A DNA stretch of 64,000 nt. Origin: Mayamaea pseudoterrestris. Its lineage: Eukaryota > Bacillariophyta > Bacillariophyceae > Sellaphorales > Sellaphoraceae. Shown here in pieces: positions 51,054 through 62,924 of the stretch. Numbering within the stretch: position 1 is the stretch's first letter; the number at the start of each line of letters is the position of its first letter. The translations under genes and the position numbers were made by a program. The stretch spans positions 62,001 to 126,000 of the forward strand of contig BROI01000033.1 in NCBI GenBank assembly GCA_027923505.1, written 5' to 3'. The notes under the pieces were generated by a model, which did not search any database, was not told the DNA's origin, and worked only from the letters and a program-made list of their open reading frames with translations.

Positions 51054-53678
51054 ATGGTGCATGAGGAGAATCGAGCATCTACTAGAATGAGTCCTTCCCG
51101 AGCGACGAGGAGAAGCAGTAGTTTTCTGCGAGATGGAGCTTCCGAAAACAGTGGTACCTGGGAGATTGCAGTGCCGAGCTGGAGCCACGACGATGACAAC
51201 GAGGAGCAAGAGGAAGGTTTTGATGACTTGTATCGGATGAGCGACCATATACCATCAACTCCCTTTACTCCAGACTGCAAGGATCGGACGATGGGGACGA
51301 CGACAACTGGAAGCCACTCGTCTTCCATGACCAATCCAAACTCGCCTCATTCACCTCTTCATCAGTATGACATCTTTCCATCTTCTGCTGGAGCAGCAGG
51401 AGGCAATGGAAGCAGCAGTTGTTATCTTTATCATGACTATGATTCCGATTCTCCTCCCAGCTTTGATCGGCCAAATTCGATTCCACTGCTACCTTCGCGT
51501 CACGGTCTTTCGGAGCGACGCCGCAGCAGCAAGAACCATTCCAGCACTGGAACGCTCACCAAATCCACCAGTTTCTCGCGGCACTCTCATTCTCCCACGG
51601 AGTATTCAAGCTCTGCCGATGAAGCAGCCGATTCAACCCCCGCCAGCAAGCGCAAGCAGCGGCAAAAGTTTCGCAAACGCGCGTCCGCAACGCCACTGAG
51701 TGCACGACAAAAACGACGCGAGTCGACGCAACATTTGCAGTCGGCCTTGCCAAGATCGTCGTCGCAATCGTCCTTGCTGAATTCGTTTTGGAATGGAACG
51801 TCTACGCCGACGCCGCCGTGCTGCTTTGGAGCTAATAGTGGTAACAGCGGCAACAACAAGTCGATGAGTCGGCGCAACCTAATCATGTGGCTATTGCTGC
51901 TCGTTGTTGGCGGCCTTAGCGTTTCACTAACCATTGCAACTAACTCGAGAATTCGCGAGCAGCAGGAGCAAAGCATTTTGTTGCTGCAGCAAGTTGTTCC
52001 AAAGTCGTTGCAGAAGCAAAAACAACAAAAGGAGTCGTCGTTGAGGGGCAATTTAATTTGGCACGAGCTGGAACGTATTGGGACGGGCGGTGGTGCATTT
52101 GCCAAGACGTCTGCCTCGTCTACTACTAACGCTGCCGATGAATTGACGTGGGCTGAAAAGTACTTGCCAGCGTCTTTGTTTTCTTGGACGTCACACAAGA
52201 AGAAAAAGGCAAAGAAACAGAAAAAGTCTCTCACCAAGGCTGCCATGGCTGCAACCACTGCTCGACAGCAACCACTTGGAAACGTCTATGGCGTATCGAG
52301 GGTCGTTCTTCCAGCGGCGGAAGTTCCGGCTATGCAGCAACACAAGCAGCGACAAGGTTTTGATGTGCATGATCGCAAGCTCTATCGTACAACCCACGTT
52401 GCCACGCCGTCCACCAAGTCATCGCGGGGTGAAGCAACGTCGCCTCACCGTCGACGGACTGTCATTCTACACGAGTCCATGATGGTTCCTACCTTTACCG
52501 CTGCCAATAGTAACTTCAACAAGAAGCACCTGACACTCTACCCACCTGATTTTACCGACAATACGCAACTCTACGGCATTTTGGATTCGAATGACGAGCG
52601 CGTCAAGACGATGGAGCGACGACCGCCACTGATTGACGGCGAGTGCGTGCCCATGCAAGAGTGGCAAACCACCTTTTACCCGTCTTGCAATAGCATGCAT
52701 GAAGTGGATTTGCATGGACAATCGTCCGAAACGAGTCTGTCATTGTTTGGAACGAAAGGATACTGGCGAAATGCCTGGAGAGTGGATGCGTATACGCCCG
52801 AGCAGCATGATACCTTGGTGCTCAAGACGTTAAAGTGAGTACATTTATGCGCTGCCTGTCTCGTGAACTCGTCCTGATCCTCGAATGTTCTTCTCACCGA
52901 CCACTTTTTCTCTTGCAGGATTGAACATCGCTTTGAGGAGGCTCATTTCGAACATGACCGCATTGATGCCGTTGCAATGGAGCGCCTTACGTCGTCGCCG
53001 CATGTCATTAACATCTTTTCCTTTTGCGGGCATTCGGTCATGACTGAATACGCTGACGGAAATCGTCTTGGTGAACTCGCTGATAAGTCGAAACGAACAC
53101 CATTAGCGCGGCTTCGCATCGCTCGGGACATTGCAAGTGGACTCGCCGACGTTCATGGTATTGACGGCGACGGTAATGCGACATTTGTTCATCTTGATAT
53201 CAATCCAGCGAATGTCATCTCGATCGGCGGAACTTTAAAGCTTAACGACTTTAACATTGGCATTATTCGAAAATGGAACACCACCTCAAATGAACCGTGC
53301 GGATTCCCTGCGCAGTACCCTAATCCACAATGGCGGTCGCCCGAGGAAGCTCGGAATGAACAAAATCTTACAGAAAAGGTGGACATCTTTAGCATGGGTC
53401 ACATCTTTTTCCGATTAATATGTGGACACGAACCTTGGCACAAGCTTGAAAAAGGTGGCAAGCCGAGCAAGCAAGAGATGAATGAAAAGGTACAAAAAGG
53501 TATACTTCCGACAATTCCGGATTTCGTCAAGAAGTCGACCTCGCCGGAGGTTGTCGCCATTCGTGATGCGATGTTGAAATGCTATGAATATGATCCACAT
53601 AAACGTCCGGGTGCAAGGGAGATTGCGACTGCCTTACAAAAGGCACTTGATAAGCTGGAATCGCAAGCCACCCCATAA
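51054..53678 (+). CDS. membrane-anchored atypical protein kinase with DFN in place of DFG
   Basis: Exons 51054-52834 and 52919-53678 are joined by an 84-bp GTGAGT...GCAG intron that splits the AAG codon after the presumed beta-3 lysine strand; 846 residues, TAA. The first 275 residues are Ser-rich and basic, followed by one membrane span (IMWLLLLVVGGLSVSLTIA, about 277-297), so the kinase domain is predicted on the luminal or outer side. The domain has a loose Gly-loop (FGTKGYWRNAWRV), VLKTLK (beta-3 Lys), FVHLDINPANVIS (catalytic loop, HLD for HRD), KLNDFNIG (DFN for DFG), WRSPEEARN (APE equivalent) and DIFSMGHIFFRLICG. Catalytic Asp residues remain, so activity is plausible. Diatoms have an expanded group of such DFN/RSPEE kinases. 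The extracytoplasmic position recalls FAM20/POMK-type secretory kinases by topology only. Confidence 0.83.
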
Positions 53679-53872
53679 TGGTACACAAAGGCGATCTGAT
53701 GGCAGCAGAGCGCCGCCGCCAAATGGCTATGCCCACACGACATTACACGGTCTGTAAATAGTGTAATATAACCCCATCCACATGCTACTGCTTTAATTGT
53801 GTATGTGTTTACAAATGATTCATACACCCCTTGGCAAGATGCACTGCCAATGTTAGCTATCTTGGACTGCCT
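53679..53872. other. convergent intergenic region
   Basis: 194 bp between the kinase and UGGT 3' ends; nothing beyond presumed 3' UTRs. Confidence 0.4.
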
Positions 53873-56800
53873 TTATATTAACGATGACGCTTGTTTGTAC
53901 GCCTGCTCGTATGAGTCCACCTCAGCGTCCAGCTCTACCCAGCTCTCGTTGAAGAGAGAGCCACTGATGACTCGTTTCGCCATGTCGACTTTTGGTTCTT
54001 TGTGCAGTGGATTGTTGCATAGGTCGATCGTCTTGCTTGCAGCTTTCGTGTCGTCAGAGCACCATGACTCGCACCAAAGCCACTCCTGTGGGAGGCTAAA
54101 GATCGGAACTTGATTTTGAGCATAGTTTGGAAGGTCTTGATCAAGATTCGAAAGACTGTGTGGGTCAGCAGAAAGTTGTTGATAGATGGCGCGTAAAGTA
54201 TCCCCGACATTGGTTTTTCGAAATCGGTCCAAGTCCACAACATACAGCGCAGAAATGTGATATGGCTTCCCTCGAAGATGCTGCTTCCAAAAGCCTTCCC
54301 TCCAAAATTGGTAGCCAAGTGTAGTTTCCCGGGACGTACAAAAGGGCGTGTATCCGTACGGCTTTCCTTCGAGATTCATGTCCCAAAGTTCCTTTAGGTC
54401 GCCTCGCAATACTTGATCAGCGTCTACATATATTATTTTTTTGACGTTCAAAGGAAAGAGGACATCGAGAAAAAGAATTTTGTACCCCCAAATTATGCGC
54501 TGCTTCTCACTTTGACCGCGTAGCCATTCTGGCCATTTGTATGTAACGAACTCCACTTCGCTCCCGATTGCAGCAGCCATGTGACGCGCGCTTTCCTTGA
54601 AGCTAGGAGACAGGAAATTTTCAAACAACCAGAATTTGACTTTGGCTGATGTTCGTTTAGTTACTGATAGCATCATGATCTTCAAAAAACGCTCATACAG
54701 GTGCCCCGTTGCCAAGGAAAATACGTTGATTACGTCGGCATTGTCGTCGCCGCTCAGTTCTTCCTTGTCCTCAAACAAACTTTCGCGTTCGTAGCCAGGT
54801 CTGCGCTTAACAATTAAAAGCTCTCCCTTATTAACGAAATCTTGCAGAGCTATAGTCTTTATCTTTTGATCCTCGCCACTCTCGCTGCTTGTGATTAGCC
54901 TTCCACGACGATACTCGCCAGGAATTATATCAAAGATTGTAGCACCTTTAGTGCCGCTAGCCATTGCAAGGTCCCAAAGCCCTGGACCGGCCTGCATCTG
55001 CCAGTACCCTGCATTTAACATCACAATTGTATCGGAATGAACGTGGTGCGATGGACCATATAGGTTGCGATGGTCAATGATTGTCCCATCAAGTCCGACT
55101 TCCTTGCTTGCGCTTGAGGTAGCGTACCGGTTGGAGAGCTGACGGGATAATGTTAATTGCAGGCCACTGGGAGGGCTGCCCGATGTCTCAAAGCACTGGC
55201 CGAAGATGAGTAGGCTTTTTAAATCATATTCGACTTTTGTTATTAGCTTCTGCTCGTACAAAGGTATTGTCATACTATCTTTTCCGGTATAAGTTTCGTC
55301 GCTACAACCGCTGTAGACATCGCATCGCAGATTATCGGAATCTTGTACGGCAAAAGACTGCTGCACATTCCATGGTTCCGCTACGTCAATTTGCAGGGTC
55401 AACACGTGGTTTGTAGGAAGATTATGAAAGTGAGCCCCTGGCGACATTTTTGGCACCAAGTCAGCGCTGACCACAAAGCGATAATAGCTTGATACAGGAA
55501 TTTTCGAATCCCCGTCAATTACAAGCTCTGGCCTCATAACTACTATCAAATCCATACGCATATGTTCGTGCAATAATCGGAGAATCGTCGAGAGGCGCTG
55601 GGCGGAAATAGTTGCTGGATCAACGACGGCGCACCCATGCAGCTTTAACGTATCTCCATCAGCAATGCTCCATGCCATGCGCAAGGGATTTCCATCTGCG
55701 GCCCATCGATCGCCGAGCTTTGTCAGCGACAAGGCCTTGTCGACGTGGACTCGAGCAATATTGCTCTCGGCATAGGCCAAGAACGATGCCGTGCGCGCTA
55801 TGCCATCCGCCGACGCATCTTCCAAAAGACGCGAAACTGCTCGCGCTCGCGCTGACTCCAAGCGTAAAAGTAACTCTAGATCGTCGCGCGTTGGCTGTGT
55901 TTTGGGATCAAGCGCATAAATACGCCCGTTGACGGAGATGAAGGAGGGTGGAAGTGATGGATCTTGATAGCCATCACTCAAACACGCAGCTGACGTCAAG
56001 TTTTTCTTGATTTTGTCAGAAACGACAGATCCATCAAGTAGATTGTCTATTGCAGCCCCGCTAGATGCGTTGGAAAAAATTGAGCGCAGCTTAGCCGTGC
56101 CCAGTAATGAAGCATGCAATAAGGCGCTGCATAATGCTCCACTCGCTCCGTGCCGCATCTTGGGAATAAAGCGAAACTGAATCGAAATATCATCCGGGGT
56201 AGCGTTGGAGGATTCAAATGCATCGAGTACATCGAGAAGTGCCAGCGCTTGTTTAAAAGCTCCATCCACGCTAAAATCGAAGACTCCTTCGATAATAACA
56301 TTGGGCTGAGGCGTCGATGGTGATTGCGGTGACAAAAGTGAAGCTTGTGCAAACAAATGGTCATGCTTCACGAAAGAACCCCCATTCTCATCTGCGTCTA
56401 CAAGTAATGGATGGAATCGACCAAAGACTTTATCACCGCTCAGCAAATGTCCATAAACACTCTTAGGGCCAGTGTCAGTAATTTCGCCCGTGGCAATCAA
56501 GTTGAACACATAACGCTGTTCGTCGTTTACCACTTTTCTCAGCCCGTCTGATTCCCGATTCAGAGGCAGTGGCCGCCCATTCAAAAAACTCATTCCTGCC
56601 GATAATCTCTTTTCTGCCGCAAAGCGTAATGCATGACCATATGATAGTTCATCATCGGCGCTTGGTGTCTGTGACAAGCCAAACATAGCAGCTTCTTGGG
56701 CATCGGCCGACTCCTTTATGCCTAATCCTTCAATTAGATTGCCGTGTATGACAACTAGATCGTATAAAGACATATGACCTCGTAACTCGGAATGCTCTCG

Positions 56801-58989
56801 TAGCTGAGACGCAAAGTATTCCAGGTACGCCAGCGCTGCGCCGCTTTCTTTACCATTGCCTTTCAGGAACGAATGGAAAATTCGATGAAAGGCATGTGTT
56901 GATGCCTTTATGCTTTTAAGGGCATCCAGCGATGGCTTGCCTGACACAATATCTTGTGTTGGACAAGGAGCGGCATCGTCAACATTCACTTGCAAGCCTA
57001 GCCATTGCGAGCATGCTCTTATATCCTCGTCGCTGACAAATAGCGAGCCGATTCGAATCGGAAATTGACTCTGCATCAGCTGCATGGCCACCTCCAAGCC
57101 AATATTTTCTGGACTTTTTATTGGATCTATTACTGCCAACATAGTGAACAAATTGCGTCGAACCATAGGAGGATAGCTGTGACACAACGAGAAGTGTAAG
57201 TACAAGGTCGTCGATGCACGTTTATATACCACCACTCGGCTGCCTACCCGTATTGCATGTTCATAAGCATCTTCTTGACTGATCGAGGCCACTGCATAAA
57301 CATTCGATCTTTTTCCACATCATTCAGATATAGAATCGCCTGTTTGCCGCCCCGAGCAACATCCACTCGGTAGCCTTTTTCACCTGCGGTGGTATCCTTA
57401 GCTTCGTTCGCCTCTGCAGACGTTGCTGCTTCGTCACTAGTTTTGCTACTTCGCATAAACTCGTCTCCCATAATCCAGGCTTCTTGGACAGCTCGAAGCT
57501 GCTCCATGGTCAGATATGGACCCAACTGCTCTTGCAAATCCGTCAGCGCCGCGTGTTCTTCCTTCATTACATCCATCAACTCAAACACATTGAACGACGG
57601 ACGATCAAATCGAATGGCTCGTCCATTAATGTAAAACTTCCCAGCTTGAATAGCGCTAGCATCATGCAGCTTGGTGGCCATTTCCAGCACCGTTTCGTTG
57701 ATTTTGACGTGCACCAACGTAGACGCGAGCGACGGCAAGTTTTGGCTGACATCCTCCAACGTTCGCAGTGGATCCGACGAGGCGGCAATGACCGTGGTCA
57801 TTTGCAGCGGCAACTGACGTCGCTGCCAGACCGGTGGGATGATTTGCGATTGGAGTTGTCGTTCATCATGTAGTTGCCACAGCTTGGACGCCAGCTCCTG
57901 TCGACGTGTCGTCAACTCATCGCCACCATTTTCGCCACGAAGCATACGATTCAACAATGGGGCAGTCAAGTTAACCCCCGCCAAAAATTCGTTTGGCAAT
58001 TTGATGGTAGGATCAGTCACATTGACCATACTGGATGATGCTTGCTCATCTCCCATAGCATTCGTTCGTCGATCGTCAAACACCTTGTACTCGACGTTGC
58101 GAATGTCGAGACGGACGCCATAGCCTTGCAATACGGTAGGCTTTGCCAAGGAAGCATCCTCCTCGTACGTGACGGCGCCCAAGTGGCGAATGACAAATTT
58201 GATGTTCGCGGATTGCTGCGTTAGTAGATTGTAAACGCGTGCAAAATCAACCGTTCCAAGGTTGGCGTAGAGGACTACGAAGATCGCTGACGTTTCATTG
58301 GAGCCTTGAAGTCGCTCGCCCGGTAGTATCAAATCGGTGTATGTATTGTTAATTGCCATATCGCTGCTTGTCAGTTTCTCCCAATCCAACGACTGCAAGC
58401 CTTCCATTCCAATTACAACTTGCTCCATTGGATACAAGACAGCCATGGCATTCATCACTGTCTCGTTTTGCACGGCAAGCAAATCACTTTGCTGCAAGAA
58501 AGTCTGCCTAGCCAATCCCCGATGCAGCTCGCACTTTGGACTCGACGCGCGCATGGCCAAGTGGAACTCGAGCAAGGACGTGTCAGGGTTGATGCTTGCC
58601 GCTGCGGACAAGGCTCGTTTGTTTGCAGTTTCTTGTTGCACTTCATCTTCATGCAATTTCTCTTCTTGCAGTATTATAGAAGCAAGCGCATCCAAAAATT
58701 CGTTCGACTGTGACGCAAAATATGCCATGGCTTCGCAGTAGACATTGTGCACTGTCGTTGGCCAGGAGCGCGCCACCACTTGAGCAGATATTTGACGATT
58801 CACAAGGGGCGAAACAAGTGTTTGCGAATTGTCATCCATACTACTTGCTTTGGTAACTTTGGACGGCTCGGAAGAGTCTTGCGCCGCGTCATCATTTGAA
58901 AGCCAGGACGACCAGGACGATGATGCCGACGAAAAGTGGCATCCCAGCAAGGTCGAGGCGGCGATTAGCGCAAGGCCCTGCAGACGCAT
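53873..58989 (-). CDS. UGGT: UDP-glucose:glycoprotein glucosyltransferase (ER folding sensor)
   Basis: Exons 58989-57248 and 57176-53873 with a 71-bp intron (GTAGGC...ACAG, splitting a Gly codon); 1681 residues, slightly longer than the usual 1500-1600. It reglucosylates N-glycans of misfolded glycoproteins in the ER so they re-enter the calnexin cycle. A signal peptide (LQGLALIAASTLLGCHFSSASS) is followed by the long folding-sensor region of thioredoxin-like domains (MEQVVIGMEGLQSLDWEKL, FYINGRAIRFDRPSFNVFELMD, YPPMVRRNLFTMLAVIDP, RFRFIPKM-like QFRFIPKMRHGASGALC). The GT24 catalytic domain begins VINVFSLATGHLYERFLKIM, with the metal-binding DAD in KIIYVDADQVLRGDLKELWDM, plus YHISALYVVDL, SNLDQDLPNYAQ and LPQEWLWCESWC. 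The C-terminus ends ASSLI and lacks a KDEL/HDEL/REEL-type retention signal. Confidence 0.96.
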
Positions 58990-59529
58990 GACTTTTTGTG
59001 ACGGGCGAGACAATGCACTTTACAGTCTCTTAAAGCAATGTACAAGCAAAGGATTGTTGATGATAGAAGTTGGTCCAAAGATCTTCGATTGATTCTGCGG
59101 CGAGTAGACTAGCCGAATGGATGGGTCGATCATCTTTGAGTACCGGTCGGACGGCATTGCCTGCAGCACGATATTATGGCTGTCGATCGTGTGGAGGTAC
59201 GAATACACCGGTATGTACTGTACATACTGTTTGTACCACCTGAAAGTCGACCAACATGTTGTAGATATCCGCTTTTAGCAGCCTGCCTCTTATGAATAAA
59301 GTAAGTCTACATATCAGCAGTAAGAGGAGCTGATAATGCATCCATTTCTTCACAAGAGCCAAGCTGCTGTCCGGCACATCTAAGTCAAGCAAAAGCTGAT
59401 CACAAGAATTGGACAAGTTGCAACTCGTATCTCTTGCATGAAAGCGACGCACAAGAAGTAGTGTTTATCTTCGCCCACTCAGTCAGAGATCTTATAACAA
59501 ACAACCTGTTCCAAAGATATGAGAAAACA
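58990..59529. promoter_or_regulatory. upstream region of UGGT and tRNA cluster
   Basis: 540 bp without a credible gene; contains the UGGT promoter (minus strand) and the 5' flank of the first tRNA. Short repeats such as gtatgtactgtacatactg near 59211 are seen. Confidence 0.4.
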
Positions 59530-59601
59530 TCTCTGATAGTATAGTGGTTAGTATCCCCGCCTGTCACGCGGGAGACCGGGGTTCGATTCCCCGTCAGAGA
59601 A
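59530..59601 (+). tRNA. tRNA-Asp (GTC), copy 1
   Basis: The cloverleaf is complete: acceptor TCTCTGA / TCAGAGA with discriminator A, D-arm TAGTATAGTGGTTAGTA, anticodon stem CCCGC/GCGGG with loop CTGTCAC (anticodon GTC), and T-arm CCGGGGTTCGATTCCCCG. 72 nt without intron. A TTTT Pol III terminator follows within 10 bp. It is identical to copy 2. Confidence 0.98.
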
Positions 59602-59696
59602 TACTTTTGTCAAGCTCACTATCATTTTTTTACTGTTAGTAGTAGGTGGAAGCGCTATGTTGTGCCCAAGCGACGCAAGAGTCTGTCCTGAAACAC

Positions 59697-59768
59697 TCTC
59701 TGATAGTATAGTGGTTAGTATCCCCGCCTGTCACGCGGGAGACCGGGGTTCGATTCCCCGTCAGAGAA
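59697..59768 (+). tRNA. tRNA-Asp (GTC), copy 2
   Basis: Identical in sequence to copy 1, 167 bp downstream. Followed by acatcgtttt, giving a Pol III terminator. The downstream flank (tagtagtag...tggaagcgc...aagcg.cgcaaga.tctg) resembles that of copy 1, pointing to a tandem duplication that included flanking DNA. Confidence 0.98.
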
Positions 59769-60119
59769 CATCGTTTTGGTAGGCAAACAATCAAAAATCG
59801 TTTTGTTACGTCGCCAAATCTTAGTAGTAGCAGATGGAAGCGCGTCCTGTTGCCGAAGCGCCGCAAGACTCTGGTATGATACACATACCCTCACCAGCCA
59901 AAAGGCAGAGAAAGAGTTTTGACCAATCGATTATCAGTTAATGTTTCTTGTCCGAGCAAGACGAGAAAGTCTCAATCTTGCAATTGGTAGAACGTCCTAC
60001 AATGAAAGCTTTTAATGCTCGGACGTCAACATTGTGCTTGTGCTACGCGAAAATCAACCCAATCGTCGGATAGTAATGTAAAGTGTATCTATGCAATAGC
60101 AGTATACGCAATCATAAGC
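59769..60119. other. gene-free region downstream of tRNA-Asp 2
   Basis: The first ~110 bp are the second copy of the duplicated tRNA flank. The remainder to 60119 has no coding frame or repeat that I can support; it includes the 3' UTR of the next minus-strand gene. Confidence 0.4.
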
Positions 60120-60809
60120 TCAACCAAAAGCAACTGTTTCACGCGCCTTGTCAATCGCATTCTGCGGCTCCGGCAAGATCAACAATCGATTCTCCAAAGC
60201 AACACTTTGATCAAACGCCATGACATGCAGCTCATCTAGAATTCCGTCTAAAATACTGGACTCGTGGATCATATATGCTGTCGATGGCAATGATCCGACA
60301 CGATCAATCGTGATACCTTCGTCAGTTGTCAGCTCCACTGTCAGCATGGCCGACCCGTCGTGAAAAAAGAACTCTATGACAAACTCGTCGCTCGCCGTTG
60401 TTAGCTGATTTGCCCTCCACAGGCGTTGTCCCTCTGGCGACTTTTGCTTCCCGAGCAAGTAAAACATGAGGAACAGTCGCAAGCCGCCAGGCTTGATGCT
60501 TTGAACCGGAATGTGCACAATACGAGTGGTTCCAGCAGGGCTGTCATCATCGCAACTATTGGTTGAGAAACTTTTGCTGCCGTTGTTCGTCAGTTCATTG
60601 TTGTTTGTTCCCAATTTATTATCCTCCTGCGGTTTCCAAAACTCGCCGAAGAAACTATAAAGGTCGTCAAGCCACCCGGCTGACACTCTTGTTATCGAGC
60701 GCCGGAGGGTACTGGACCTGATTTTAGACGACGGTGAGAATGACATGGACTCACGAAGCAAAAAGCATGTTATAAGAAGAGACACAGTATTTGTTTGAAG
60801 CAGTTTCAT
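60120..60809 (-). CDS. putative plastid-targeted protein of unknown function
   Basis: A single-exon frame of 229 residues from ATG 60809, stop at 60120. MKLLQTNTVSLLITCFLLRESMS is a signal peptide, immediately followed by FSPSSKIRSSTLRRSITRVSA: a Phe directly after the predicted cleavage site and a Ser/Arg-rich transit peptide, the bipartite pattern of diatom complex-plastid proteins. The mature part has IVHIPVQSIKPGGLRLFLMFYLLGKQKSPEGQRLWRANQ and VIEFFFHDGSAMLTVELTTDEGITIDRVGSLPSTAYMIHESSILDGILDELH. These resemble a small conserved plastid-protein fold, with no named domain recognised. An in-frame extension to 60956 lacks an ATG that would precede a signal peptide and is left out. Confidence 0.7.
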   Translation of the reverse strand: MKLLQTNTVSLLITCFLLRESMSFSPSSKIRSSTLRRSITRVSAGWLDDLYSFFGEFWKPQEDNKLGTNNNELTNNGSKSFSTNSCDDDSPAGTTRIVHIPVQSIKPGGLRLFLMFYLLGKQKSPEGQRLWRANQLTTASDEFVIEFFFHDGSAMLTVELTTDEGITIDRVGSLPSTAYMIHESSILDGILDELHVMAFDQSVALENRLLILPEPQNAIDKARETVAFG

Positions 60810-61571
60810 GGAGCAACAAAAATGAACCACGATGGAAAGGCTATCGGTATGTGTGTACTTGGTCGGCTCGGTGCGAGATAAGATGATGAATTGATGGACC
60901 AGCTTGCAAATGTCGCTCAGTGTGGCGGGTGATTCAAATTCGATATCGTGAGTCAAGCTCTTGTACTGCGTACTTATCCGATAGAGCGACCGTAGAATAC
61001 TCTCAACGAAGAAATGTCTTCACAGTAAGAACGGCCTTTGCTCCATGGTCGATGGTCGATGCTTTTGAAAGTGAGTCAGTCGCGTCGAGCATGACGAGTC
61101 GTACCCGTTCTTGTTCTGGAATCGACGTCTTACTGGGACTTGCACGACTGACGTGACTTTCCTACGCTATTGCCCAAATCGTGATGACTGAAGGCATATC
61201 TTTGTGATCGTGCAAGCAATATTAACTCATTCCGTTGAGATAGCAATGACCTCATTCATTGTGTTGATCGTATTTCATGAATAATCAATGGGGAAGGGCA
61301 ATGATGAATGACCTTAATCGGTGGTCGCAAAATGGCTGCAGCATTGAAGTGGCTCAGGGGAGTTACCGGCTTTCCTTCATTGCCCTTCAACAAGTGGACA
61401 CCACGAGTAAGATTGATATGCCGGAAAGTGAACACGGGTGGCTGGGAAAGCACAGCCCTCAATCACTTTAGTCGCCCTTGCCATTTCAGAAATCCTGCCA
61501 CGCCCACAGGCCAGAGAGGAGAGAGCAGAGCAGCACTCACAAATCAAAATATTGCGAGTTCAAAGCAAATA
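60810..61571. other. divergent intergenic region, plastid protein / disordered protein
   Basis: 762 bp. The right-hand 264 bp (from ATG 61308) are in frame with the next gene and might be translated, but the sequence there lacks character. No RNA gene or repeat was seen. Confidence 0.4.
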
Positions 61572-62741
61572 ATGACGGCCACCACGAGACAAGAGGAGAT
61601 TCTGCATCAGGGCCCAGCCCTTCGCAATGCCCAGCGACCCTTTCGCCATCCACTGCTAAAGACAAAGTCGCTTCCAAGCTTGCCGCAGTTGCGAGCTGAC
61701 TTGCTCGATTCGAGCCTCCATTTGCATCACAAAGGTGACGATGATGACGATTCAATGAGCAGTTTAGAAGACACTGACGACTGGAGAAGCTCCGAAAGAC
61801 GCAGGCTTACTGGCTTATCCAAGCAAGATCCGAACGCGTGCAGACTGCTCCTCAGTCACGCTCAAAAGACAAGCCTGGAGAACTCCTGTAGCAACCTCAA
61901 CTTATCGAAGGATGCCCCAGCTATGCCATTTCGAAAGAGGAGTCTGTTAAAGTCAGAGCAAGCCAATATGGATGAAGCCATAGAGCGTCTCCAGCGACTT
62001 TCCATGAGCGCGCCAAATTTGCGCTACAGCATTTCCAATTTAGATCTCGACCTTGAAGATGACAACGACGACGAAGACGCCAATAACACCAACCACACTG
62101 TCGTAACTCCAACCCGGCGCCGCAACCCGGACCATGATGAACGCGACTCGACCAAGAGTCCACGCACTGTCTACAGCGACGACACTAATGCGGGTGAGCC
62201 CCGCGTCTTGTTGAGCAAGCAGCAGACGCGGTCCTTCTCTCGCCGAGAGCGGCTCGAACAAAATCGAAGCACCAGCCCAAATTCCAGGCGCAACCAGCGG
62301 GCCAAGTCAGATGGCGGCTGCTCCACTGGTGGGATGAAACGTCGAGCTCGGGTCCGCGTCGTGCGTGCCATGAGCACGGAACGCATTCCAGACAAGGATG
62401 GCAAGGTTTTGCTATTTGAACCGGACGAAGATTCACCGACATCAAAAGATGACACTGGAGACGACACTAACAGCAAGAAACCTGTTCTTGAGAGACGTTC
62501 ATCCACCAAGCGCCCAGGTAGCAGACGACCAAGCGCCGTTGAGCGCAATCCCCTGGTGCGATCAGACAGCAAGACGCGAACCAGCACCAGTCCCTTTCGC
62601 GCGAGGCTACAAATCTCACGTCAAAAGCTAATTGAAAAGCTGACAGACGCCGGCGTTGCCGCTGACCAGCACGAGGAAATGATGAACAAAATGGGGTTTG
62701 GTTCGGATATGATTGAGTTGAATCAAAGTGCCGAGTTTTAG
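61572..62741 (+). CDS. basic, low-complexity Ser/Arg/Asp-rich protein
   Basis: A single exon of 389 residues if started at ATG 61572 (MTATTRQEEI); an upstream in-frame ATG at 61308 would add 88 residues. It contains HHKGDDDDDSMSSLEDTDDW, a probable short helix/segment DEAIERLQRLSMSAPNLRYSISNLDLDLEDDNDDEDAN, many RRR/Ser/Thr phosphorylation-like sites (KRRARVRVVRAMSTERI) and a C-terminal amphipathic helix FRARLQISRQKLIEKLTDAGVAADQHEEMMNKMGFGSDMIELNQSAEF that looks like the only structured and possibly conserved part. No family is recognised; a phospho-regulated scaffold or nucleic-acid-binding role is conceivable. Confidence 0.6.
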   Translation: MTATTRQEEILHQGPALRNAQRPFRHPLLKTKSLPSLPQLRADLLDSSLHLHHKGDDDDDSMSSLEDTDDWRSSERRRLTGLSKQDPNACRLLLSHAQKTSLENSCSNLNLSKDAPAMPFRKRSLLKSEQANMDEAIERLQRLSMSAPNLRYSISNLDLDLEDDNDDEDANNTNHTVVTPTRRRNPDHDERDSTKSPRTVYSDDTNAGEPRVLLSKQQTRSFSRRERLEQNRSTSPNSRRNQRAKSDGGCSTGGMKRRARVRVVRAMSTERIPDKDGKVLLFEPDEDSPTSKDDTGDDTNSKKPVLERRSSTKRPGSRRPSAVERNPLVRSDSKTRTSTSPFRARLQISRQKLIEKLTDAGVAADQHEEMMNKMGFGSDMIELNQSAEF

Positions 62742-62924
62742 GCGTTGGCTGCATTGGGTGCTCAACTACGACAACAGACCGCAATAGCTATAATTTTCTT
62801 CGTGATGTGAGCAGCCACTTGCTGAAGCGTAAGTTAAGAACAAAAATTCTACGTTCCATTCATTGAGTGTAGAATATGTTTATAAAATAAAAGAGCCTTA
62901 CATGCTAACGTACTAGAGGCTGTA

